Assembly: GCA_026418755.1 (NCBI GenBank)
Contig: JAOAAR010000005.1
Coordinates: forward strand, 1-17,365
Source of the DNA: Planctomycetota bacterium
Lineage (GTDB): Bacteria; Planctomycetota; SKW154
Reading direction: 5' to 3'
Length of the DNA: 17,365 bases
Both the position numbers and the translations under genes were made by a program. Positions 8,705-14,925 of the stretch are shown one piece after another; the stretch's first letter is position 1, and every line of letters starts with the position of its first letter. The notes below the pieces were generated by a model. It was not told the DNA's origin. It saw only the letters and a program-made list of their open reading frames with translations, and searched no databases.

Positions 8705-9482
8705 GCGGTTGAGGGAATATCTATCAGATGAATCAAAGACTGTTCGCATTGAATCGGCGAAAGGAATCCTGGAAGTTGGCAGCCCTGATGAGTTTCTTTC
8801 TCTTTCCGTTTTGCTTGACGCTGCGGATATAGGTGTGCGAGTTGCATTGGCGCAGATGCTCAGAGAGAAAAAGGATGATTCTGTTATAGGGTTGCTCGGA
8901 CGATTGAGCAAGGACAAAGCGGTAAGTGTGCGTTTTGCAGCGGCTCAGTCGCTTGGAAGAATTGGCACATTGCGCTCCGCATACGCTCTGCTCGGGCTAC
9001 TTGATAAAAAGCATCCTGAACTTAAAGAGGAGATAAAAAGGAATCTGGCAAGTCGTCTCGGAATCAAACCATCCGAGGTCCCAGAGAAAGAAACAATGAT
9101 GTTGAGATGGCGCGGTCTGGTTGTGAAGGAATACAAAGATGTAACATCGATTGCGAAGTTAGGAGAAGATTCATATTCGATTGCTGTTTTGAGTGCGATA
9201 TGTGAGAGAGTGGATTTAGATGTGAAGTTGCGTGCCGTTGCTGCGGCACATCTTGCGAAGAGAGAACCAAATCACCTGCTCGATTATATTGAACATTTTG
9301 TCAAAGAAGGCGAGAAGATAGATAACGGATACGGAATAGACAGGCTTTTGGCGCTGATGAGCGTTGATTCTTTGGTCGCTGTCGGATTTGAGAACCTAAG
9401 CGAGCACTTAGAATCTTTTCTCGGAATCTGTTCAGATGAACTCTTTCGTCGCAAGATTGAGACCGTTCTCCAAAAGAGGTAG
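8664..9482 (+). CDS. HEAT-repeat protein, 5' end fused or truncated
   Basis: About 272 residues of alpha-helical HEAT repeats of the PBS-lyase type: SKTVRIESAKGILEVG, DIGVRVALAQMLRE and AVSVRFAAAQSLGRIG are successive units in the first third. The rest is less regular helix with a further unit around LKLRAVAAAHLAKRE. Such proteins are scaffolds; no partner can be named. The frame is open upstream to 8460, but that part is only the shadow of the YD-repeat frame. True similarity starts near 8664, and no ATG lies there. TTG 8709, after GGAG at 8691-8694, is a weak start with too long a spacer. The sequence therefore looks like a HEAT gene that lost its 5' end in a junction with the YD segment. 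Its plus strand is G-rich, opposite to the YD segment, which supports separate origins. Confidence 0.6.
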   Translation, partial: KEIKQIIKKGDGIERLREYLSDESKTVRIESAKGILEVGSPDEFLSLSVLLDAADIGVRVALAQMLREKKDDSVIGLLGRLSKDKAVSVRFAAAQSLGRIGTLRSAYALLGLLDKKHPELKEEIKRNLASRLGIKPSEVPEKETMMLRWRGLVVKEYKDVTSIAKLGEDSYSIAVLSAICERVDLDVKLRAVAAAHLAKREPNHLLDYIEHFVKEGEKIDNGYGIDRLLALMSVDSLVAVGFENLSEHLESFLGICSDELFRRKIETVLQKR

Positions 9483-9706
9483 ACAAAAGCAGAGATGCTC
9501 TTCCTGATAAAAAGAAGGAAATCTTTAATACTTGGTTTCAGATAAGTCTCTTTTAATGTGAACCATTCCTGTTGGTTTGGATTTTAGGCAGCCCAGATAA
9601 ACATTTTTGGAATGGGTCGGAGATTTGAAATGAGAGGTATGGGCTGAGAATGTGTTAGAAGCAGAGTAAATACCTTCTATTTGAGAGATGAGTAGACATA
9701 TCGACC

Positions 9707-9822
9707 TTTTGTTTATTGACGCACAATAGACTTATATTTTGTGTATTTTTCAATCGCACTTCTTTTGCTTCAATAAGTTATGTTAAGAAGTTCAATTCAT
9801 TTTGTGCGTCTAATAGGACAAA
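9707..9822. repeat. Imperfect inverted repeat pair, MITE-like
   Basis: GACGCACAA at 9718-9726 is matched by its reverse complement TTGTGCGTC at 9802-9810. The outer flanks continue to pair with one or two gaps (TTTGTTTATT on the left, reverse complement TTTGTCCTATTA on the right), giving arms of about 20 nt around roughly 75 nt of AT-rich DNA. No transposase and no clear target duplication is seen. It could be a small non-autonomous element remnant or a chance pairing. Confidence 0.35.
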
Positions 9823-10044
9823 TTGCGAATTTATCTATTTCTTTTGCCTTTTTGGAAAAAATTTTTTCTTCTTAAGTCCTTAAATTAAATTTTTGAGACC
9901 ACAAGAAATTTTTGATTTTGGGGTGACTAAGTTCAAAATGCCCGATGAATTCGGGTTCTCATATTCTACCATTAATTCAACAATTTTCCCTTTACCGCTA
10001 TGCTGTATATCGTTTCAACTGGGAGGCGGTGAGGACGACTTTTT

Positions 10045-10305
10045 TTACCAGCCCGCCAAGATTCGCCCCGCCCCGACTTCTAATCCCGCTTCACTTACGC
10101 TTACTGATCCGCATCCGGATGCATTGAAATGCTCGTTTCTCCTTACCTTGCGGACAAATACAGTGTCAGATTTTTCTCCTTTTACTTGTTTCACTTGTGC
10201 AAGATAATGCCCAAGTTCGCCCAAACTCGTGGTATCTAACTTAGTATCGCTCTGTTGAAAAGAGTAAGAAAAGTTCTCTTCCTCAATAGCAACAGAAACG
10301 CTCTC
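10045..10305 (-). pseudogene. Coding-like remnant, family not recognised
   Basis: Read on the - strand, this 86-codon open stretch lies between a TAG (10308-10306) and a TAA (10047-10045). It has a protein-like residue pattern, including IEEENFSYSFQQSD, TTSLGELGHYLAQVK and SDTVFVRKVRRNEHF. It contains no ATG or GTG near its upstream end and no ribosome site, so it is probably an inactivated gene fragment. I cannot assign a family. The opposite strand also has an open frame (9893-10207), whose Pro/Thr/Cys-rich composition looks less like a real protein. Confidence 0.35.
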
Positions 10306-10573
10306 CTAATCTGAACCACAAACACAAAAAATGTATGGCAACTATATTGTTATGTCGTACGCTCAAATCATCACATCTTCTAATGACACATCTTCCCTAA
10401 AATGCGCGCATAGTAATGAAGAGTTTTCGTTCTGTCTCAAGACCAGTTGAATCAGCAGCCGCAACTCTTTACAGGTTCCTTCATTATGCGCAGGCCGATG
10501 GCGACAGAGATGAGTTTGTTAAAAAGGAGTCGAAATTCTCTTTCTTTTTAGTAGTCTTTATCTCTGCGCAACA

Positions 10574-10599
10574 TAGAAGAGAATCTTAGAAGAGAATCT
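10574..10599. repeat. 13-bp perfect tandem duplication
   Basis: TAGAAGAGAATCT occurs twice head to tail. It lies in the non-coding zone and has no evident function; it looks like a replication-slippage duplication. Confidence 0.5.
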
Positions 10600-10894
10600 C
10601 TTGAGTGAGGAGAGTTTCTGTGTAAGCAATTTGGCAGACGCCTTTTCTTTCGACAAAGCCCCTCTTAAGGTTCGCTACTTTTCAACAGAGCAAAAGAAAA
10701 TAACACTTTCGTCAACATCTCATCTCTCCTTCCCCTTACACATCCTTCAAATGTATCTCAGAAAGAAGACCCCACAACTCCTTCTTCTTAAACACAACAA
10801 TTCTCGGCAGTACTGTCTTTTTTGTCTGTGGTGCGATTTATTTTTTTCGAGAAGAAAGACGCAATCTTTTCTTGACGAACTAAATTTTTCCGTT

Positions 10895-10913
10895 AAAAAC
10901 CTCTTATTAAGAG
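10895..10913 (-). terminator. Weak intrinsic terminator of the HdrA operon
   Basis: On the - strand, a short hairpin (CTCTT, loop AAT, AAGAG) is followed by GTTTTT, about 34-52 nt past the stop of the last gene. The stem is short and AT-rich, so termination may be inefficient, but position and orientation fit. Confidence 0.4.
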
Positions 10914-10946
10914 CAATACTGTTTACTGTTCTATGCTTCTTTTCCT

Positions 10947-11816
10947 CTACTTCGCACTTTTCTTATAAAGGTCAAAGGAAGGCGGACGGGTACGGTCAAC
11001 AAACTTGCCACAGATTATCATTCCGTTGTTGAAACCGATATCAGCCATAAGAGGGGCTATGTTCTCTTTTACGATGGAATTCTCGAGGAGATACTTCATC
11101 ACATCGAGGCTTGTTCCGAGACGGTTATAGCGGGCAAAGACGGTTGTGCAAGGAGTTACTGCTTCGATAAAACGAAAACCTTGCTTGAGCATAGATTCTT
11201 TAATAGAGTCTTTGAGACGACGCACATGGACGGTCGTCCAACGGGCTGCGTAGACAGCGCCTGAGGAGACTGCGAGATAAGGCAAATTGAGAAAAGTCCC
11301 GCTTTCTCCATAGGGAGTAGTCAAGGATGAAGCAATCTCAGAAGATGAGGCTGCTGTCCTACTAACTATCCCTTCGTAAAGGAAACTGTTGAGACAGATG
11401 ACCGTTATGTCGAGATTGTGACGAGCAGCATGAATGAAATGATTGACTCCAATTCCAATAAGGTCAGTCTCTCCCGATATCACAACGACCTTCAATTTGG
11501 TATTAGCAGTTTTAAGCCCTGCTGCAAAGGGAATCACACTGCCCAGCGGCATATAGCAGGCATCCATTCGTAGGTAGCAGGCTATCTTACTCGGACAGCC
11601 CCCCCCAGTCACAACAGCCAGTTCCTTATAGTCGATAAGCCCTGCTCTCTCAAGTTCAGAAACAGCAGTTATGAATGCATTGACTGTCGTCCCGATGCCG
11701 CAGCCTGGACAAAAGATGTGGGGAAATCGCTCCATCTGCAAATACTTCTCTAATGGATGATTTGTTGTGCTGCTTATTTCGCCTTTGCCTAAAGACTGCG
11801 CCTTCTCAATCATCAT
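10947..11816 (-). CDS. 2-oxoacid:ferredoxin oxidoreductase beta-subunit homolog with degenerate TPP site
   Basis: A 289-residue homolog of KorB/VorA-type beta subunits, full length. The N-terminal HPLEKYL and CPGCGIG (36-42), the NHFIHAARHN stretch (125-134) and LTTPYG keep the family frame, and ATG 11816 has a strong GGAGGAAGG site. Family beta subunits bind Mg-TPP through GDGD and an N-x-x-YGMTGGQ-SPTT loop and carry an SGIGCS cluster site and an HGRA segment. Here these read GETD (115-118), NSFLYEGIVSR (143-153), TGGGCPS (70-76) and PLGS (90-93). The catalytic carboxylate and the TGGQ loop are thus altered. Partner alpha and gamma subunits are not encoded in the operon, only a delta-like ferredoxin and HdrA. 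It may have become an electron-transfer or structural subunit of an HdrA complex. Orthodox 2-oxoacid oxidation seems unlikely, but this is inference. An 8-G run (11599-11606) lies in the GGGC coding segment. Confidence 0.8.
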   Translation of the reverse strand: MMIEKAQSLGKGEISSTTNHPLEKYLQMERFPHIFCPGCGIGTTVNAFITAVSELERAGLIDYKELAVVTGGGCPSKIACYLRMDACYMPLGSVIPFAAGLKTANTKLKVVVISGETDLIGIGVNHFIHAARHNLDITVICLNSFLYEGIVSRTAASSSEIASSLTTPYGESGTFLNLPYLAVSSGAVYAARWTTVHVRRLKDSIKESMLKQGFRFIEAVTPCTTVFARYNRLGTSLDVMKYLLENSIVKENIAPLMADIGFNNGMIICGKFVDRTRPPSFDLYKKSAK

Positions 11817-11851
11817 TCCTTCCTCCTATGCAATACTCCCTTCCTCAACCT

Positions 11852-12166
11852 TCAAACGCCGGCGGAACTCCGCCTATCCTTCTTCTCCGATAAGGTAGTA
11901 GTTTCGTTTAGGGGTACAGAGAATATCGCAAAATCTGGACATATGAGAGAACAAAGCCCGCAGTTGACGCACCCCTCAGGCTTGGCAACCTGTGGCGGGT
12001 GATAACCGTGAGCGTTCACTCCTACTGCCGCAACAAGCACTTCTTCAGGGCAGAATTCAATGCAAATACCACAACCTTTGCATAAGTCTTCAAGAATCAC
12101 CACACGCCCACGCTCTACCTTCACACTTTCTGCGTCTAACGGCTTACGCCATAACTTGAGTGCCAT
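11852..12166 (-). CDS. Two-[4Fe-4S] ferredoxin, OFOR delta-subunit type
   Basis: A 104-residue ferredoxin with two CxxCxxCxxxCP motifs (Cys 29, 32, 35, 39 and Cys 66, 69, 72, 76), the arrangement of bacterial 2x[4Fe-4S] ferredoxins and of KorD/VorD delta subunits. The MALKLWRKPLD start and the long insert between the clusters (about 27 residues) fit the delta-subunit type. ATG 12166 follows GGGAGGAG, and the stop of hdrA lies 15 nt upstream; the beta homolog follows after 35 nt. It is expected to pass electrons between the HdrA flavoprotein and the beta-like subunit in the cytoplasm. A Ser/Lys/Arg-rich tail of about 20 residues after the second cluster has no known role. Confidence 0.85.
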   Translation of the reverse strand: MALKLWRKPLDAESVKVERGRVVILEDLCKGCGICIEFCPEEVLVAAVGVNAHGYHPPQVAKPEGCVNCGLCSLICPDFAIFSVPLNETTTLSEKKDRRSSAGV

Positions 12167-12181
12167 CTCTCTCCTCCCTTA

Positions 12182-14197
12182 TTACTCTTTCTTTCCACTC
12201 TTCAAAACCCCTTCTATCTGCGCCATTATTTGCTCGTCAGTGAAATTGAGCATCTTGATTGCACTAAACGGACAGGCCGAAGCGCAAACGCCGCAGCCCT
12301 TGCACAACGCCTCATCTATCTTCGACTTGTTCAGTCCTTTGTCGTAACTTATAGCACCAAAAGGACACAAAAGATTGCATATACGACAACCAGTGCAAAT
12401 ATTCTCATCTAAGCGGGCTATAGTAGGCTCTACAACCACCTTGCCTACTTCTAGTAACGCAAGAATTCGGCTTGCAGCGGCGGCTGCTTGCGCGACAGTG
12501 TCAGGTATGTCTTTGGGACTCTGACAACAACCTGCTATGAATACGCCTTCGGTGAGTGTAGCAACAGGGTCCAATTTCGGATGGCGCTCCATAAAGAACC
12601 CGTCCGCTCTCCGTGAAACTTTGAACATCTGCGCCAGTTTCTCCGTTCCGTCTGCCGGGACCATCGCTGGACACAGAATGACCATATCAACCGGCACATA
12701 TAACATCTTCCCCAGCAGCGTATCTTCTGCTTGAACCAATAACTGATCTCTCTTCACTTCAACTGATGGAGGGGCTTCAGATGCAGAAAGAATACGCGCA
12801 ACTTTACCGCGAATCAATTGAACCCCCTCCTCGCAAACCCGTTTGTAAAACTCCTCGTAACCCGCGCCAAAGCACCTCATATCTATGTAAAAACTGAAAA
12901 TTTCAACCTCTTCCCCTAACCGCTCGCGAATTATGTGAGCGAATTTGAGCGCATACATGCAGCAGACGCGAGAACAGTAAGGAGCGTAGTTAGAATCACG
13001 ACTACCAATACAATGGAGTATGGCAAACGACCTGGCACCGTCCAGGTTATCCATCCGCAGAATTTTTCCTCCCGTCGGACCTGAGGCGTTTATCATCCGC
13101 TCGAACTCAAGAGAGTGCAGAACATTCGGAAAGCGCCCCCAGCCATACTGCGGAAGTTGTGTGATGTCCAGCAGGTCATAACCTGTAGCCAGCACTATGA
13201 AACCAACATTCAGTTCCAGCACCTCGTCCTGCATTAAAAGATTTATGCATTTCTTTTCACAAGCAGCAGCACATTTCTCGCAGGCAATCGGACGATTGCC
13301 AAGACAGTCGTCCATATTTATGAGAAAGGAAGCAGGAACCGCCTGGGGGAAGGGCTGGTAAATCGCCCTGCGCGAAGAAAGTCCGTAATTGAACTCATCA
13401 GGAACAATAACAGGACAGACCTTAGCGCAATCGCCGCAAGCAGTGCATTCTTCCTCATTCACATAACGAGCTTTCTTTCTCACTTTCACCTTGAAGTTGC
13501 CCACCGAACCGTCCACAGAGAGCACTTCGCTTAGAGTGAGAATTTTGATGTTCTTGTGCCTTCCTGCCTCTGACATCTTCGGTGTGAGAATGCAAGCGGA
13601 ACAATCAAGCGTCGGAAATGTCTTGTCCAATTGTATCATATGTCCACCAAGAGAAGGACCTCGCTCAACTAAATAGACATGATAGCCTGCATTTGCTATT
13701 TCCAACGCAGCCTGAATCCCTGCTATTCCACCTCCTACAATCAGAACATCCTTTACTATAGGAAACTCTTTTCCTTCAAGCGCCTGCAAGTAACGGGCTC
13801 TGAAAACTGCGCCTGCAACCAACGCTTTCGCCTTGGTAGTTGCACTATCTCTATCCATATGAACCCAGGAGTCCTGCTCGCGGATGTTTGCCATCTCGAA
13901 AAGATATGGGTTAAGCCCCGCATCCCGCAACACCTCTCTGAAAGTCGGCTCATGCATTCTCGGAGAACAGGCAGCAACCACGACTCGGTTCAACTTATGT
14001 TCCTTCACCGCTTTCTTGATAGCGTCCTGCCCAGGGTCGGAGCACATATACTTATTTGTCATCGAAACAACAACATCCGGCAGACTTTTGGCAAACTCTG
14101 CTACCGATTCAACATCTACCGTTTGTGCGATATTCGTCCCACAGTGACAGATGAATACACCGACTCTTGGCACCTCTCCTCTTCTTCCGGTCTCCAT
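12182..14197 (-). CDS. Heterodisulfide reductase subunit A (HdrA), flavin and iron-sulfur protein
   Basis: A 671-residue HdrA, about the usual length. The start at 14197 follows GGGGGAG and AGGA sites and gives METGRRGEVPRVGVFICHCG; the frame is open further upstream to 14317 but without family similarity. Order of parts: N-terminal HdrA domain with CHCG (17-20), Cys52 and CSPRMHEPTFR (77-87); FAD-binding thioredoxin-reductase-like domain with VGGGIAG (154-160); the DCSACILTPKM segment; an inserted ferredoxin region (CTACGDCAKVCP and further Cys); YCSRVCCM, YIDMRCFGAGYEEFY and GCCQSPKDIPDTV family signatures; and a C-terminal 2x[4Fe-4S] domain (CTGCRICNLLCP, CKGCGVCASACP). HdrA carries the electron-bifurcating flavin in Hdr complexes. 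No hdrB or hdrC lies next to it; its partners here are the ferredoxin and the beta-like protein. Residue 109 is Asp where I recall Cys in many HdrA proteins (NIREQxSWVH). Confidence 0.93.
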   Translation of the reverse strand: METGRRGEVPRVGVFICHCGTNIAQTVDVESVAEFAKSLPDVVVSMTNKYMCSDPGQDAIKKAVKEHKLNRVVVAACSPRMHEPTFREVLRDAGLNPYLFEMANIREQDSWVHMDRDSATTKAKALVAGAVFRARYLQALEGKEFPIVKDVLIVGGGIAGIQAALEIANAGYHVYLVERGPSLGGHMIQLDKTFPTLDCSACILTPKMSEAGRHKNIKILTLSEVLSVDGSVGNFKVKVRKKARYVNEEECTACGDCAKVCPVIVPDEFNYGLSSRRAIYQPFPQAVPASFLINMDDCLGNRPIACEKCAAACEKKCINLLMQDEVLELNVGFIVLATGYDLLDITQLPQYGWGRFPNVLHSLEFERMINASGPTGGKILRMDNLDGARSFAILHCIGSRDSNYAPYCSRVCCMYALKFAHIIRERLGEEVEIFSFYIDMRCFGAGYEEFYKRVCEEGVQLIRGKVARILSASEAPPSVEVKRDQLLVQAEDTLLGKMLYVPVDMVILCPAMVPADGTEKLAQMFKVSRRADGFFMERHPKLDPVATLTEGVFIAGCCQSPKDIPDTVAQAAAAASRILALLEVGKVVVEPTIARLDENICTGCRICNLLCPFGAISYDKGLNKSKIDEALCKGCGVCASACPFSAIKMLNFTDEQIMAQIEGVLKSGKKE

Positions 14198-14577
14198 CTT
14201 TTCCTGCTCCCCCACTATCCACCGGATTAGTAAAGCAAACTCTGTGCCGTAAAAAATGAAAAGTTCTCCGCAAATAGTACATAGAACAAAAACTGAATCT
14301 CCCTTAGAAAATATCAAGTTTGGCGCATATTACTGCCTTACTCTATCGAACAATTTCTTGATGCCGAGAATATTCACTTACGAGATTCTGTGCCGTCCAA
14401 TAGCGACAAAAATGTTCCATTCTCCGCACATGGGAGAGTTATGCTCATCATCCGAAAACCGACCAGAGAGTTAAAAGTGCGCAAAAACTTATGTTTTCTC
14501 TAATGGAGGCAACAGAGGAGACAATGGCACAGCGGTTGCAATAGAAAAGATATGGAGTGACTTTCGGGAGAAAAACT
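14198..14577. promoter_or_regulatory. Divergent intergenic region between the hdrA and DRTGG operons
   Basis: The 380 bp between two head-to-head operons must hold both promoters. I found no pair of -35/-10 boxes with good spacing on either strand that I would defend, and no riboswitch-like or operator-like symmetry. The plus-strand gene start is marked by a GGGAG ribosome site at 14566-14570, 7 nt before GTG 14578. Confidence 0.45.
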
Positions 14578-14925
14578 GTGAAACTCCGTCATCTCGTTCA
14601 GAAGATTGGTGCGAAAGTATATTGCGGGGCAGATAATAATGTGGAAGTTGAACGGATATACGCAAGCGACAGAGTAAGCGACCTTTTAAGCGAAGCGTCT
14701 GATAAGACCCTTCTGGTAACGAATCTAACAGGCTCACAACTTCTTAGGGCTGCTTCTCTTATGGATGTGCCTGCGATATGTCTTCTAAACGGTGTTTCTC
14801 CTGAAACTGAGATGGTTAAGGTAGCATCCGAAAAAGGGATAGTACTTGTTGTTTCCCCTCTTGGAATGTTCGAGACTTGCGGGCAATTGTATTTGTGTAT
14901 GGCAGAGGAGAAAAAGGGGTTATGA
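14578..14925 (+). CDS. DRTGG-domain protein 1
   Basis: A 115-residue DRTGG-domain protein. GTG 14578 is preferred because GGGAG lies 7 nt before it and because the protein then begins VKLRHLV, like the MKLAKIA start of the second DRTGG protein at 16505. The upstream in-frame GTG 14557 adds seven residues without similarity. The Y-A-S-DRVSDLLSEA segment, the LLVTNLTG strand and the ending helix (about GMFETCGQLYLC) match the fold. DRTGG domains occur fused to CBS domains and in phosphotransacetylase-like proteins and are thought to be regulatory, ligand unknown. The stop overlaps the next start (ATGA), implying translational coupling. Stand-alone DRTGG proteins flanking an ATPase/Fe-S protein are typical of [FeFe]-hydrogenase gene clusters. 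Confidence 0.8.
   Translation: MKLRHLVQKIGAKVYCGADNNVEVERIYASDRVSDLLSEASDKTLLVTNLTGSQLLRAASLMDVPAICLLNGVSPETEMVKVASEKGIVLVVSPLGMFETCGQLYLCMAEEKKGL

Larger units (their letters stand above)
9483..10946. other. Long AT-rich intergenic region without an intact gene
   Basis: No open frame here combines a ribosome site, good codon pattern and recognisable domain. The region lies between two convergent transcription units. It holds an imperfect inverted repeat (9707-9822), a 14-bp A/T palindrome (9855-9868), a coding-like remnant on the - strand (10045-10305), a 13-bp tandem duplication (10574-10599) and a weak terminator for the - strand operon. It reads as a gene-decay zone between the surface-gene cluster and the redox operons. 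Confidence 0.5.

Noticed and set aside
9495..9525. Terminator after the HEAT segment (TTCCT...AGGAA stem)
   Set aside because: Only five pairs, a 10-nt loop and no following T-run.
9893..10207. 104-codon + strand open frame
   Set aside because: Pro/Thr/Cys-rich composition, no ribosome site, and overlap with a more protein-like frame on the other strand.
10416..10589. Small + strand open frame of 57 codons starting MKSFRSVSRP
   Set aside because: It has no ribosome site, a hydrophobic low-quality tail that runs into the 13-bp duplication, and an equally open opposite strand; no family is recognised.
10601..11032. 143-codon + strand open frame
   Set aside because: It runs into the well-supported beta-subunit gene on the - strand and lacks a ribosome site and protein-like composition.
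14316..14340. Possible sigma-54 promoter (GG...GC) in the divergent region
   Set aside because: Spacing between the GG and GC elements is 11 nt instead of 10, and the flanking consensus is poor.
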